A stretch of 64,000 bases of DNA from Mycoplana dimorpha (GTDB lineage: Bacteria > Pseudomonadota > Alphaproteobacteria > Rhizobiales > Rhizobiaceae), in NCBI RefSeq assembly GCF_003046475.1, contig NZ_PZZZ01000009.1, positions 62,001 to 126,000 on the forward strand. The letters are read 5' to 3'. A model generated the notes under the pieces. It had not been told where the DNA came from and made no database searches. It saw only the letters and a list, made by a program, of their open reading frames with translations. A program made the translations under genes and the position numbers. This document shows positions 17,713 to 28,227 of this stretch, one piece after another. How positions within the stretch are numbered: the stretch's first letter is position 1; each line of letters starts with the position of its first letter.

Positions 17713-18471
17713 ATGAAAATCCCAAGCCAGCTTCTCTCTGCCCATATGATTCCAGCCCTGAAAACCGCAGCACTCGGTGCATTGGCCTGCGCTGCCGGCT
17801 CCATCGCTTTCCTCTGTATTATAAACCTCTTAATGCCGGAACGGCCATTTCTGGTGGCATTGGTTACTACCATCACAATTTCTGTGGCTGTGGCATTTCC
17901 GCTGCTATACCTGTTTTCCCTCAGGCAAAATGCGGTGCGCACCCTGCGCCTGCAGATGCAGCGTCAGCTGCGCCACGATAGTGTCACGGGAACCCTGAAC
18001 GGGACCAACTTTGCCGCCGCCGTCGAAGCGATCGGCGAACGGCGTCGAACGCTCGCGGAAGCCGACCAAGGCGGCGCAATGCTGGTCGTGTCCGTCACGA
18101 ACCTCGATGACATCGGACGACGTTACGGCCCGCAATGGGCCGATACGGTCATGCAGTCGTCAGCCAGCATCGTGAAGTCCCTGATCCGTCGGGGCGACGT
18201 GGTCGGCCGCCTCGGCCTCAACGAGATCGGCATCTTCCTGCCGGGGGCTGCCGAAGAAAACACGGCCGACATCGGCGCACGCATCCGCCATGGGATCGAG
18301 AAGGCAACCATCGTGGCCGACGACGCTCTGCCGATCCGCATCGAAATAGCGCTGGGCGGCGTGCTCTTCGACGAGCCGGTGGAATTCAACCGCATACGAC
18401 AAACGGCGGCCAACCTCACGACAGCCGGCTATACGAACGAACCGGTGCCGATGCAGTACATCGCGACCTGA
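17713..18471 (+). CDS. Membrane protein with degenerate GGDEF domain
   Basis: The 252-residue protein has two membrane helices (about residues 12-40 and 43-70) and a cytoplasmic GGDEF-fold domain (HDSVTGTLNGTNFAAAVEAI to the C terminus). The signature position reads GLNEI within RLGLNEIGIFL instead of GGDEF, and the RxxD-type inhibitory site region reads RRGDVVGR. Cyclase activity is therefore unlikely; it may bind nucleotide or act as a partner protein. It is divergent from the adhesin secretion operon and converges with the adhesin gene, so a role in adhesin control is plausible but not shown. Confidence 0.8.
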   Translation: MKIPSQLLSAHMIPALKTAALGALACAAGSIAFLCIINLLMPERPFLVALVTTITISVAVAFPLLYLFSLRQNAVRTLRLQMQRQLRHDSVTGTLNGTNFAAAVEAIGERRRTLAEADQGGAMLVVSVTNLDDIGRRYGPQWADTVMQSSASIVKSLIRRGDVVGRLGLNEIGIFLPGAAEENTADIGARIRHGIEKATIVADDALPIRIEIALGGVLFDEPVEFNRIRQTAANLTTAGYTNEPVPMQYIAT

Positions 18472-18576
18472 AGCGCGTCGCGGAGCTTCAGGTTCGCCGA
18501 TCGGCTTAGGACATCGTATTCGCAGGTCTTCGTGCTGAAACCCGGCCCTCAGAAACCATGCTCCGGCCGGTATGAG

Positions 18577-18598
18577 AAAAGGCGCTGAGGCGCCTTTT
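18577..18598. terminator. Bidirectional terminator between GGDEF-like gene and adhesin gene
   Basis: AAAAGGCGC at 18577-18585 and GCGCCTTTT at 18590-18598 form a 9-bp stem with a 4-base loop, with A-run and T-run on opposite sides. It serves both converging genes and is the clearest intrinsic terminator in the window. Confidence 0.85.
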
Positions 18599-18623
18599 CC
18601 ATTCGCTATCCGGGCTCTTACGA

Positions 18624-21600
18624 TCAGGCCGTGTGCGTGGTCACGTCCTGCTCCTGGTCGTGATAGAGGATCTTCACCGCCGACTGCGTGTAGCCCTTCA
18701 GTTCGGCAATGGTGTGGGAGCCGGCACCGTCGTTGACGCTGATGAAGGTCGAGCCATTCTGGACCACGGCCGAGACGCTACCCTGCGCCACGCTCCAGGC
18801 GGTCGTCGTTGAACCGAGCGCCTTGTCGAGCAGGTCGGAAATGTCGAGAACATCCTCCTCGCCCCTGTTGAAGTCGGTGATGACATCGACCAGGTTCACT
18901 TCCCTGAGCGCTTCGGCGTCGATGACGAAGGTGTCCTTGCCGCTCCCGCCCGTCAGAGTGTTGAGCCCGGCACCCCCGAGCAGCCTGTCGTTGCCAGCGC
19001 CGCCGTAGAGAGTGTCGTTTCCAGCGCCGCCGTAGAGGATGTCATTGCCATCGCCTCCGTAGAGGATGTCGTTGCCGGCGCCGCCGTAGAGAGTGTCGTT
19101 GCCGGCGCCGCCATCCAGCGTGTCGTCGCGATCCTGACCGTACAAGGTATCATCGCCATCGCCACCATAGAGGAAGTTGACCGCTCTCGTGCCGCCAATC
19201 AGAAGGTCATTGCCGTCGCCGCCGTGAAGTGTGTTGGATACCTCACCATTGTTGCGCTCGTTGTTGGCCCCGATCAGGACGTCATGACCCTTACCGCCAG
19301 AGAGCGTGTAGGCGGCGGATTGGCCGGAACCCTTGTCCCAGGCAAGCAGGATGTCATTGTCGTCTGTTCCGTTCAGCGACTGATTCTTCAACACCGATGC
19401 CGTAGCGCTCGATGTTGAGACGCCGTCGCTCACGGTGTAGTTGAAGCCATTAACGCCGCCGTTGTCGACGTGGAACCATACGCGGTCGCCCTGCAGATCG
19501 ACCTTGTTGTTCTCCACAACCGACTTGACCGACAGGGACATGCCTTCCGAGCTGCCGTCGTTCCACAGCAACGCCTCCACCGGGATGAGCAGCTTCGCGC
19601 CGTTGTCCGCATTTGTCCGGATCGTCTCGCCGACTGCCACAAGCGGCAGGATCACATCGAACGTGAAGGTGCGCGGCGTCGGTCCGCTGGGCGTGCCGTA
19701 GGTCGAGCCGTCCTCGTTACCGTCTTCGACATACACGTTGAACGAGGCGGCCCTGTCCGTGCTTCCATCATGCAGGAAGGTGACGCGCCCCTCCGCGAGC
19801 TGCTGGGAGGTGAACGAAATGGATGGGACGCCATCGACCCGGATCCCGCCATGCGACTGGCTCGTGACGATGAACGTCACCTCCGTGTCATCCGGATCCG
19901 AAAAACCAATGTCCTCTGCAGTCAGCGTGTAGGACTGCCCCTTGTTGACTTGCGCCTTGAAGTCACCCGTGAGCGTTGGCGGGTCGTTAACCGGCAGGAC
20001 ATTCAGCGTCGCCGTCTGGGCGAGGCTGTCCGCGCCGTGCTGGTCCGTGGCGACCACCGTGATCGTGCGGTTTCCGACCGTCGGGTTGTCGCTGACGTTC
20101 TCGTAGACCAGCCCCCTCAGGATGGTCTGGTAGACCGCCTGCGACGCCAAGCCGGTGATGGACAGTCGACCATTCTCGAACGTCACCGTCAGGCCGGCGG
20201 CGTCACTTGCTGCCTTGGCCGATGCGTTCAGCGAAAGACTGTCCTCTCCGGGCTTCCAGGTCTCGCCTAGGCTTGCCGTCAATGATTTCATCGTCGGGCT
20301 GTCGACGTCGGACAGCGACCCGTTCGATGCGAACCAGTATGCATTCTGTTCATAGACGAGCGGCAGGTCAGCCCCGTTGCCGGGGGCGTTAACGTCAAGA
20401 TCGATCACCGGCCGGTCGTTCGTGCCGGTCAGCTTGATCTGGACGACGTGCTGGTCGGTGCCGCCGCGTCCGTCGCTGACGGTGATCGTGTAGTTGAGCA
20501 CCGACTGGAAGCCGTGCGGCAGGAAGTTGAAGGCTTCGCTGCCGGAGTTGAAGCTCCATTGGACCTTGCCGCTCGTGTGGGCGGCGTCGATCACCGCCTG
20601 CTGCACGTTGAAGAACGACAGCAGCTGCTCCGGCGTGAAGCGTGACTCGATGCCCGAGCCGGACGCGCTCACACCCGTGACCTTGGCGGTGACGACATCC
20701 GTGAAGTCGGGGTCGGTGACGCTCAGCGTGCCGTTGGCCGAAAGCCCCGCATCGGTCTCAACCAGGGGGGCGAAGTCCTTGTCGCCCGCCTCGAGCGTGA
20801 TCACCGGCTTGTCATTCGTGCCGGTCAGCTTGATCTGGACGACGTGCTGGTCGGTGCCGCCGCGTCCGTCGCTGACGGTGATCGTGTAGTTGAGCACCGA
20901 CTGGAAGCCGTGCGGCAGGAAGTTGAAGGCTTCGCTGCCGGAGTTGAAGCTCCATTGGACCTTGCCGCTCGTGTGGGCGGCGTCGATCACCGCCTGCTGC
21001 ACGTTGAAGAACGACAGCAACTGCTCCGGCGTGAAGCGTGACTCGATGCCCGAGCCGGACGCGCTCACACCCGTGACCTTGGCGGTGACGACATCCGTGA
21101 AGTCGGGGTCGGTGACGCTCAGCGTGCCGTTGGCCGAAAGACCCGCATCGGTCTCAACCAGGGGGGCGAAGTCCTTGTCGCCCGCCTCGAGCGTGATCAC
21201 CGGCCGGTCGTTCGTGCCGATGAGCTTGACCTCGATCTTCTGTTCCACCGAAGCGCCGTGCTGGTCGGTGATGGTGATGAAGAAGGTCTCGACCTTCACC
21301 TCGCCCGCCGCAAGCGGGTTCAGCGCCTTGTCGGAGACATGATACTTCCACGTGACCACGCCCGCTCCGTCATTGAGCGTCTCCTCCGTGACAATGGCTT
21401 CAAGCCATCCGAGGTATCCCGTCTCCGCCGGCCTGACGGCCACGGTGTGCGTGTCCGCCTGGTCGTCGTAGAGATGGAACGTCCCGCCGTTGTAGTTGTC
21501 GTCGAAGTAGGTGCGGTCGGCATCACTGCCGGCTCGCGGATCGCCTTCGGCATATTCGGTCATCGTGCCGCCGAACGGCGTGCCGATCGAAACGCGCGGG

Positions 21601-24600
21601 CCATCGTTGTCGCCGACGATTTTGATCTGATAGACGCCGGACTTGGTGTCGCCGTCACCGTCCTTGACAGTAAAGGGGATTGTAAGAGTTGCGATTTCAC
21701 CTTTGCCGAGACCGTCGAAGCCCCAGCCGGGAGACACGGTCAATTCACCCGTCACAGCGTTGTAGCTGATCGGCGGGATAGCCAGAGTGGTTCCGGTCGG
21801 CGTCGCGATCGTCGCGGCCGCCGTGTCGAACGTTACCGCCCCAGGACCATCCGCGCCGTAGTCGAAATGCACGCCGGAAACGAAGCTGAACGTCGCCGAC
21901 CCGTCGTCCTCGCCCATCGTGCCCTGCAACACAGGCATCGCCGAGCCCGCCGTCAGGCTGACATTGGCAAGGAAGGTGCCGGTGTTGTCCGAGGCGTTGC
22001 CGACTTCCTCGAAGGTCAGCGTGTTCATACCGGTCTTGGCGATCACGTCGAGGCTGATCTTGGTCATCGTCGAGCCCGGGACATAAGTCTGCACGAGCAC
22101 GCCGTTCCAATAGACGTTCAGCGCCGCCGAACCTACGGAAGGTGTGCCGATCTCGAAGCCCAGCGTGTAATGCTTGCCGTTTTCGAGCCCGGCCACATTC
22201 TGGGAAAGCTTGATGTTGCCCGGCGTGGCGCCGAGGTCGACCATGTATCCGCCGTCGGACGCATGCATGCCAAGGTAATTGTCGGCGACGCGCTCAAGAC
22301 GGACACCGTCCTGCCCGGGTACCGTGCCTTCGATTGCCCAACCGGTGCCGAAGGTCGTCCAGTTACCCCAGCTTTCCGCATGTTCCCAGTTACCATCCGC
22401 GAAGCTGCCATTGGCGAGCAGGTTCGCCGGCACCGCTGCGCCGAGGATTTCCGGGGCGTCGTCCATGACGTCGATCTGGACATGGCCGCTGGCGGTGTCG
22501 CCGTCGGCGTCGGTTACGGTGAAGCTGACGCGCATGCGGATCGCGTCAGCGTCGCCGCTCTCGCCGCGGTCGGGATGGTCGAGCGGACCGAACTGGGTGA
22601 AGGTGTACTTGCCCGCCAGCGGATCGGTGACCTTGATCTCGAAGATGATCGTGCCGTCCGCCAGCTTGCCGACGAGCGTAGTCGGCGAATTCTCGAGCGC
22701 CGCCACGGTGATCGGCTGGCCGTTGGAGGTCAGCGCCACCTTCACCACCGGACTGTTGCCGGCGTCGGCGTCATAGGCGAAGAAGCCGCTGGTCGACTTC
22801 AAATCGTAGTTGAGCGCGGTGATGCGGGCGCCGTCGGCGCCGGCGCCGAAGTTCATCTTGCCCTCGACCGAGCGGACCTCGAAGGTGCCGTCCGCAAGCC
22901 GGTTCTCGGTCAGCGAGATGTTGCCCGAATAGCCTGCCGTCGGCGTGTCGTCGTTGACCTTGACGGTCAGCGACCCGCTGGCGCTGTCGCCGTCGCCGTC
23001 GGTGACCTTGTATTTGAAGGTCAGCGTCAGGTCCTCTTCCGAGGCCCCGGCGGTCGGATGGGCCAGCGGCGCCCCGAGCTTGAACAGGTAGGAGCCGTCG
23101 GCGCGGATGGTCAGCGTTGCCACTGCGGTGCCGCTGACGTTGCCCGTCGCCGTCCACGTCGTCACGCCGCCGGCGGCCGAAGACGTCCAGGTGACCGACT
23201 CCACCTTGCCGACGCCCTGGTCGTTGTAGATGGCCGACAACGACGGCAGGCTGCCGATCGTGACTTCGCGCAGGCCGTCGGCGCCGACGTTGAACAGCGC
23301 GCCTGCATTGCCGCTGACCTCGCGCGCCCCGGCGCTGCCTTCGACATTGCCGGCAAACAGCGTCTGCGCCTCGTCCTGCAGCGTGCCGGCGAACACCGCG
23401 CCGGTCGTCTTCGGCGCATCGTCGTGGAAGCGGATGAAGCCGGAGATGTCGGCCGAACCGGTCGCCGTGTCGCCGTCGCCGTCCTTGACGGTCAGCACCG
23501 CACGGATCGTGTTGGCGGCCAGCGAGACGTCCTCGTTCGACGCGTTCGGATTGCCATGGGCGAGCGACAGGTACAGCACCGTCGACACCTTGCCCGTAAC
23601 CGCATCGATCGCCACCGCAAACGCGGCCTTGCCGGTCTCGGCGACGCGGCCGACGACGATGCCGCCCTCCAGCGACAAGACGATCGCCTGACCTTCGGTC
23701 GTCGTCAGGCCCGACTCAGCCCCCGTGAGCGCCAGCGAGTACACCTTCGCACCCGTCGCAGCCGCCCTGTCGGTGCCGTAGACGGTCGTGTCGAACAGCG
23801 CCGCATGCGCGGACTGGGCATAGGCGAGCGGGCCGCCGGTGCCATGCGCGTCGACGCCGGCTTCCGCCACGCTGGAAAAGATCGCCGACAGGTTGGCCTT
23901 GTCGTCGGCCTGCAGGCCGGCGCTCTCGTCGGCGCGCACCGTAAAGAGCGCGTTGCGGCCAAACAGGCCGAGGCTCGGGCCGTCGTCCTCGAAGACGATC
24001 TTGTCGGAGATGTCGATGCTATGGCTGGCCGTGTCGCCATCGGCGTCCTTGATTGTCACGGTCACCAGGACCGCGCCCTTGCTGATCGAAACGCCCTCGT
24101 CGTGGCTCAAGGGATTGTCATGTGCGAGCGAGACGTACTGCACCACGCTGATTTTGCCGTCCTGGCCGATCGCCAGCGCAAACGCGGCCTTGCCGGTGCC
24201 CTCGATGCGCCCGACCACCAGCCCGTTCTCGAGCGACAGCACGATCTTCTGGCCTTCGGTGGTCCGCAGGCCGGAGTCGACTTCGGCCACGGCGAGCGCC
24301 AGGACCTGCGCCCCGGAAGCGGCCTTGCCGTCGGCGCCGAACTTCGCTTCGACCGTGACCACCGCCGTCGCGCTCTGCGCATAGGCCAGCGGGCCGAGCG
24401 GGGCACCATGCGCATCGTGGCCCGGGTTCTGGACGCCGGCAAACAGCGCCGCGACCGAAAGCAGCTTCAGCGGGTTGGTCAGCGGAATGTCGTCGTTCTG
24501 CGCCAGCAGGCTTTCGTCGACCGTCACCGATCCCGGCGCCGACAGCGTCACCGTCGGCATGTCGTCGTTGACGATCACAGCGAAGCTGCCCTCGGCGGAA

Positions 24601-26024
24601 TCGCCATCGGCATCGGTCGCGACGAAGCGGAAGTCGAGTTGCGTCGCGTTGGCGTCGTCGGCGTGATCGAGCGGGCCGACCAGCCGGAAGCTGTAGCTGC
24701 CCTGGGCAGAAGTGGCATCCAGCGTGACGATGAAGACGGGCGAGCGCGCATCGCCTTCACCGGCATAGGCGATGAGCGCGCGGCCGTCCGGAGAAATGTC
24801 GTAATGTACGGCGACACCGCCCGACGTAAGCCCCGCCGGGGCGTCCTGGACGGCGAAGGTCAGGCTCCGCTGTGAGCCCGAGTCGGCACCCCAGTTGACC
24901 CCGAGCGCAACGTCGGTGACCGAGGTCGTCATGGATTCGGTGACGAGCCCGCTTTCCTCGACGGTGGCCGCAGCGCCCGGCGCACCGATCGTCGGACCGT
25001 CGTCGTTGATGTCGATCGACAGCGTGCCGGTTGCCGAGCTGCCGTTGTTGTCGGTAACCGTATAGCTGAACTTCAGTCGCAGCGGATCGAGGCTTCCGGT
25101 TTCACCCTTGTCCGGATGATCGAGCGGGCCACGCTGCGCGAAGGTGAATGCACCGGTCGCCGCATTGGTGACGGTGAGGGTGAAAACGACTTTTCCGTCA
25201 GCCGTGCCGGTGATCGTCAGGCCGTTGACGGTGATGACGACCGGCTTGCCGTCCGACGTCAGGCCAAAGGCGCTCCCATTCTCGGGATCGGTGACACCGT
25301 TGAGCCCGACTGAGGTGATGACGCCGACATCGGCGCCGCCGTCGAAGCCGAACCTGCCGTCGATGATCTGATTTTCAAAGCTTCCGTCGGCATTCGCCCC
25401 CTCCGCCACGACGAGGACGGCATTTTCCGCCACGAGCGGAATGTCGTCGAAGAGCAGGACGGTGTTGGCCGGAACGGCATCGGGCTGAGTGGTGTCGCCG
25501 AGGAGCCCTATCAGTTCGATCTGTTCCGGACCCTGCGAGCCTTGGATTTCGTCAAACCGGGCGCCAGAACTCAATGCCGTCGAGGAGGCGGAATAGGACC
25601 CGTCGGGACCGGCCGCGACATTGATGTTGTTCTGTTCCAGAGCGGCGATGACGGCCTGCTGCGGAAGGGCGACCTCGCCGAGAAGGAAGGTCGGGACGTT
25701 CGATGCGCCGCCGACGATCACCACTTCGCTGCCGTCCGCCTGGACGAGGACGAGATTCTTGCCTTCGACCCGGATGTCGTCGATCGCGATGTCCGCCGGA
25801 AGGTGGGCGACGTTGGAGGCATCGGGAACGATGCTCATCGTCGCATCGGACGAACCCGGCGCATTGCCGGCATTCGGATCGAGGTCCCCGGCCTGGGCCA
25901 GCATGACAGGTCGTTGCGACGCCTGATTGCGATCGGCGCCCTTGCCGGCGCCGGACTCGAGATCAACACCGCCGGACATCTGACTTGCACCTTCGGACAC
26001 GAGACGCGGATCATCCATAGACAT
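18624..26024 (-). CDS. Giant RTX adhesin secreted by type I system (LapA-like, T1SS-143/DUF5801 repeats)
   Basis: The 2466-residue protein has an N-terminal module (1-170) with a candidate protease site V136-A-A-G139. A long array of T1SS-143/DUF5801 and cadherin- or VCBS-like repeats follows (about 195-2200), many ending in DGDGDTA-type calcium motifs. Residues 1611-1874 are two identical 132-residue repeats. GGxGxDxL calcium-binding nonapeptides lie at about 2241-2362, followed by a C-terminal secretion signal ([30 protein letters not shown]). It should be exported by the adjacent ABC/HlyD/TolC set and anchored or released through the N-terminal module. The start may be ATG 26024 or 26018; the ribosome site is weak. 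Confidence 0.9.
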   Translation of the reverse strand: MSMDDPRLVSEGASQMSGGVDLESGAGKGADRNQASQRPVMLAQAGDLDPNAGNAPGSSDATMSIVPDASNVAHLPADIAIDDIRVEGKNLVLVQADGSEVVIVGGASNVPTFLLGEVALPQQAVIAALEQNNINVAAGPDGSYSASSTALSSGARFDEIQGSQGPEQIELIGLLGDTTQPDAVPANTVLLFDDIPLVAENAVLVVAEGANADGSFENQIIDGRFGFDGGADVGVITSVGLNGVTDPENGSAFGLTSDGKPVVITVNGLTITGTADGKVVFTLTVTNAATGAFTFAQRGPLDHPDKGETGSLDPLRLKFSYTVTDNNGSSATGTLSIDINDDGPTIGAPGAAATVEESGLVTESMTTSVTDVALGVNWGADSGSQRSLTFAVQDAPAGLTSGGVAVHYDISPDGRALIAYAGEGDARSPVFIVTLDATSAQGSYSFRLVGPLDHADDANATQLDFRFVATDADGDSAEGSFAVIVNDDMPTVTLSAPGSVTVDESLLAQNDDIPLTNPLKLLSVAALFAGVQNPGHDAHGAPLGPLAYAQSATAVVTVEAKFGADGKAASGAQVLALAVAEVDSGLRTTEGQKIVLSLENGLVVGRIEGTGKAAFALAIGQDGKISVVQYVSLAHDNPLSHDEGVSISKGAVLVTVTIKDADGDTASHSIDISDKIVFEDDGPSLGLFGRNALFTVRADESAGLQADDKANLSAIFSSVAEAGVDAHGTGGPLAYAQSAHAALFDTTVYGTDRAAATGAKVYSLALTGAESGLTTTEGQAIVLSLEGGIVVGRVAETGKAAFAVAIDAVTGKVSTVLYLSLAHGNPNASNEDVSLAANTIRAVLTVKDGDGDTATGSADISGFIRFHDDAPKTTGAVFAGTLQDEAQTLFAGNVEGSAGAREVSGNAGALFNVGADGLREVTIGSLPSLSAIYNDQGVGKVESVTWTSSAAGGVTTWTATGNVSGTAVATLTIRADGSYLFKLGAPLAHPTAGASEEDLTLTFKYKVTDGDGDSASGSLTVKVNDDTPTAGYSGNISLTENRLADGTFEVRSVEGKMNFGAGADGARITALNYDLKSTSGFFAYDADAGNSPVVKVALTSNGQPITVAALENSPTTLVGKLADGTIIFEIKVTDPLAGKYTFTQFGPLDHPDRGESGDADAIRMRVSFTVTDADGDTASGHVQIDVMDDAPEILGAAVPANLLANGSFADGNWEHAESWGNWTTFGTGWAIEGTVPGQDGVRLERVADNYLGMHASDGGYMVDLGATPGNIKLSQNVAGLENGKHYTLGFEIGTPSVGSAALNVYWNGVLVQTYVPGSTMTKISLDVIAKTGMNTLTFEEVGNASDNTGTFLANVSLTAGSAMPVLQGTMGEDDGSATFSFVSGVHFDYGADGPGAVTFDTAAATIATPTGTTLAIPPISYNAVTGELTVSPGWGFDGLGKGEIATLTIPFTVKDGDGDTKSGVYQIKIVGDNDGPRVSIGTPFGGTMTEYAEGDPRAGSDADRTYFDDNYNGGTFHLYDDQADTHTVAVRPAETGYLGWLEAIVTEETLNDGAGVVTWKYHVSDKALNPLAAGEVKVETFFITITDQHGASVEQKIEVKLIGTNDRPVITLEAGDKDFAPLVETDAGLSANGTLSVTDPDFTDVVTAKVTGVSASGSGIESRFTPEQLLSFFNVQQAVIDAAHTSGKVQWSFNSGSEAFNFLPHGFQSVLNYTITVSDGRGGTDQHVVQIKLTGTNDKPVITLEAGDKDFAPLVETDAGLSANGTLSVTDPDFTDVVTAKVTGVSASGSGIESRFTPEQLLSFFNVQQAVIDAAHTSGKVQWSFNSGSEAFNFLPHGFQSVLNYTITVSDGRGGTDQHVVQIKLTGTNDRPVIDLDVNAPGNGADLPLVYEQNAYWFASNGSLSDVDSPTMKSLTASLGETWKPGEDSLSLNASAKAASDAAGLTVTFENGRLSITGLASQAVYQTILRGLVYENVSDNPTVGNRTITVVATDQHGADSLAQTATLNVLPVNDPPTLTGDFKAQVNKGQSYTLTAEDIGFSDPDDTEVTFIVTSQSHGGIRVDGVPSISFTSQQLAEGRVTFLHDGSTDRAASFNVYVEDGNEDGSTYGTPSGPTPRTFTFDVILPLVAVGETIRTNADNGAKLLIPVEALLWNDGSSEGMSLSVKSVVENNKVDLQGDRVWFHVDNGGVNGFNYTVSDGVSTSSATASVLKNQSLNGTDDNDILLAWDKGSGQSAAYTLSGGKGHDVLIGANNERNNGEVSNTLHGGDGNDLLIGGTRAVNFLYGGDGDDTLYGQDRDDTLDGGAGNDTLYGGAGNDILYGGDGNDILYGGAGNDTLYGGAGNDRLLGGAGLNTLTGGSGKDTFVIDAEALREVNLVDVITDFNRGEEDVLDISDLLDKALGSTTTAWSVAQGSVSAVVQNGSTFISVNDGAGSHTIAELKGYTQSAVKILYHDQEQDVTTHTA
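18985..19125 (-). repeat. 27-bp tandem RTX repeats
   Basis: The DNA repeats a 27-base unit (core CCGCCGTAGAG on the plus strand) encoding GGAGNDTLY-type calcium-binding nonapeptides. Neighbouring units differ by only a few bases, so slippage or recombination could change the number. Confidence 0.85.
20403..21194 (-). repeat. Two tandem 396-bp units in the adhesin gene
   Basis: Bases 20403-20798 and 20799-21194 differ at five positions by my alignment (about 98.7 percent identity) and encode identical 132-residue repeats. The first 25 bases of a further unit recur at 21195 before the sequence diverges. This points to a recent duplication or ongoing homogenisation. Confidence 0.95.
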
Positions 26025-26390
26025 ATCAGCCCACCCTAATCAAAAACTCCCTCTCTTAGAGCGGCGGCCACCTGCGATTGCAATAGACTGTTAACCACCG
26101 ATGCATAACCGGTTATGCCAGGTCCCAAAATTATTAGGGTAACGTTAACCTGACTGTTCGCGGGAATGGATGCATCCTTGCCGCTACTGCCCGGCTGAGC
26201 AGCCTTTCCGCGCCGGAGCTCGGAACTCGAGGCGCCTGGCTCAGGTTATGTTGTACGTCGGGCTCGCGCGGCGTAGGCTTGGAGCGGACACGAATGGCTC
26301 CGTGCGACTGAAGACATCCCACCTTCGAGGGAGAGGTTTTGCGGGTTCGCAGGCCTCGAGGCGCGGTGAACAACCAGGATGGAGGCGCCA
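26025..26390. other. Divergent regulatory region of adhesin and OYE genes
   Basis: No gene is supported in this 366-base stretch; its short open frames show no recognisable motif. Bases 26025-26160 are A+T-rich relative to the surroundings and should carry the adhesin promoter. They contain a perfect 16-bp palindrome at 26103-26118. The half near 26390 must hold the OYE promoter, but I see no clear -35/-10 pair. Confidence 0.5.
26103..26118. promoter_or_regulatory. Perfect palindrome GCATAACCGGTTATGC
   Basis: Each half is GCATAACC. It lies 79 bases upstream of the adhesin start, where a repressor or activator dimer could act. A looser inverted element (GGTAACGTTAACC) follows at about 26139. 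No regulator is known for it. Confidence 0.5.
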
Positions 26391-27512
26391 ATGCCCGCTC
26401 CGCAACTATTCCAACCACTGACAGTTGGCGGTTTGCGACTTCGCAACCGCATCGTCATTGCCCCCATGTGCCAGTATTCCGCAGTCGATGGCCGCATGAC
26501 GGATTGGCATCTGATCCATCTGGGCCACCTGGCCCTCTCGGGAGCGGCGCTGCTGACCATCGAAGCGACCGCAGTCCTGCCGGAGGGCCGGATCAGCTAC
26601 GCCGACGTTGGCTTGTGGGACGATGCGAGCGAGGCGGCATTGGGGCATGTCCTGGAGGGCATACGCCGGTGGTCCGACATGCCGGTCGCGATCCAAATCG
26701 CCCACGCCGGCCGCAAGGCATCGACAGACCTGCCGTGGAAGGGGGGAGCACAACTGCCGCCCGACGATCCGAACGGCTGGCAGACGGTCGCCCCGTCGGC
26801 GCTTCCTTTCGCGGCCCATGAGCATGCCCCGGAAAGCCTCGACCGGGACGGGTTGGCGCGCGTGCGCAACGCGTTTGCAGACGCGGCGGCCCGCGCGGCG
26901 CGGCTCGGGATCGATGCGGTCCAGGTCCATGCGGCCCATGGTTATCTCCTGCACGAGTTCCTCTCGCCGCTCTCGAACCATCGGGACGACGAGTATGGCG
27001 GCACCCTGGAAAACCGGATGCGCTTTCCGTTGGAAGTGTTCGATGCGGTGCGGAACACTTTTCCGGCTGGCCGCCCGGTGACGATGCGAATCTCCGGGAC
27101 CGACTGGGTGGACGGCGGCTGGGATATCGAACAATCCGTCCGGCTGGCCGAGGCGCTCGAGGCGCGCGGCTGCGACGCGATCCATGTCTCAAGCGGCGGC
27201 CTCGATCCGCGCCAGCAGATCCCCGTCGGCCCCAGCTATCAGGTGCCGCTCGCCCGTGCCGTAAAGCAGGCCACAACGCTGCCCGTGGTCGCGGTGGGCC
27301 TGATCTCCGGCTTCGAACAGGCCGAAGCGATCGTCGCCACCGGCGACGCCGACCTTGTCGGTATCGCCCGCACGATCCTCTACGACCCGCGCTGGCCGTG
27401 GCACGCCGCCGCCCATCTCGGCGCAAACGTCAGGGCGCCCAATCAATATTTGCGATCACAGCCGCGGCAATATCGGTCGTTGTTCGATCTGAACGGAAGT
27501 GGGGAGAACTGA
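26391..27512 (+). CDS. Old yellow enzyme-type NADH:flavin oxidoreductase (YqjM-like)
   Basis: The 373-residue FMN enzyme has the OYE barrel motifs: RNRIVIAPMCQYSA at the N terminus (the cysteine is the YqjM-type redox-tuning residue), QIAHAGRKAS, VHAAHGYLLHEFLSPLSNHRDDEYGG with the HxxH substrate-binding pair, ENRMRFPLEV, and LVGIARTILYDPRW near the end. These enzymes reduce activated C=C bonds with NAD(P)H in the cytoplasm. I chose ATG 26391 because GGAGG at 26381-26385 precedes it; ATG 26379 in frame has no such site. It stands alone, divergent from the adhesin. Confidence 0.92.
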   Translation: MPAPQLFQPLTVGGLRLRNRIVIAPMCQYSAVDGRMTDWHLIHLGHLALSGAALLTIEATAVLPEGRISYADVGLWDDASEAALGHVLEGIRRWSDMPVAIQIAHAGRKASTDLPWKGGAQLPPDDPNGWQTVAPSALPFAAHEHAPESLDRDGLARVRNAFADAAARAARLGIDAVQVHAAHGYLLHEFLSPLSNHRDDEYGGTLENRMRFPLEVFDAVRNTFPAGRPVTMRISGTDWVDGGWDIEQSVRLAEALEARGCDAIHVSSGGLDPRQQIPVGPSYQVPLARAVKQATTLPVVAVGLISGFEQAEAIVATGDADLVGIARTILYDPRWPWHAAAHLGANVRAPNQYLRSQPRQYRSLFDLNGSGEN

Positions 27513-28227
27513 GCAACTGTGCATGCAGCCCGGAAGCCGGACTACCCGGCATGTGGTAGCACCGCGCACTGCCTGAGCATCGCGCAGACGCTGGGTTACG
27601 CCGAGGTACCACGATATCGCCCCGATCCTGGCGGCAATTGACGCCACGACGATCATGGGCGAGCGCTTCAAGCTTATGAGACAGCACCGTTTAGGTGCTC
27701 CCCTGGAGCGTGTCGGGGGTGCACCGTAAACCGCAAAGGCATCAGATGCAGCCGGTGCCGATCCCGGAGAGGTAGGCGGCCCGTTCGCTGTTGCCGATGC
27801 CGTAGATCGCGTCCTCTGCTCAGAATGTCGCCAAATGCGAGACGCTCGATGCCACCGGCAAGAAATGGAACATCATCGAAGTCGTCTGCAAGTGGGGCGA
27901 CCCGACGGCGCACAAGGAGCGGCAACTTGATCGATTGCTTCACCACCCTGCCCCTCAGGAGCAGCGATCGCCGTCCAGATCGCGACTGCAACCTGCGCGG
28001 GGCCTGTGCCGGCCGATGAGCATTTCAAGCGGCGCCGGCCTGCTCGGCGCAGTTGATCACCGAACCGGGGGCGGTCGGATTCTGTGCGGCCTCGACGCCG
28101 GATCAGCCTTGATCCGACCCGTGCCCTTGCATCGCGGCTTGGCTCCGCCCGCCGGCCAAACTCGACCGACGAGCGAAGTGATATCGTCGACTAGCGCCGG
28201 GCCGCCGCGCAAGGCCCGCGACCAGAC
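27513..28227. other. Gene-poor stretch with likely decayed coding fragments
   Basis: No intact gene is convincing in these 715 bases. One minus-strand frame near 27740-27810 reads like a real C terminus (AIYGIGNSERAAYLSGIGTG, then stop) but is closed by a stop just upstream. A plus-strand frame near 27815-27930 (NVAKCETLDATGKKWNIIEV) also looks protein-like but has no start. I cannot name either parent family. Together they suggest erosion after an earlier insertion or deletion. Confidence 0.4.

Noticed and set aside
18985-19125. Short tandem repeats resembling a CRISPR array
   Set aside because: They are in-frame 27-bp RTX codon repeats without spacers.
21258-24875. A 1205-codon open frame on the plus strand inside the adhesin gene
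   Set aside because: It is antisense to the repeat region, is rich in Arg, Gly and Asp in a way typical of high-G+C shadow frames, and shows no family motif. The minus-strand reading has clear repeats and calcium motifs.
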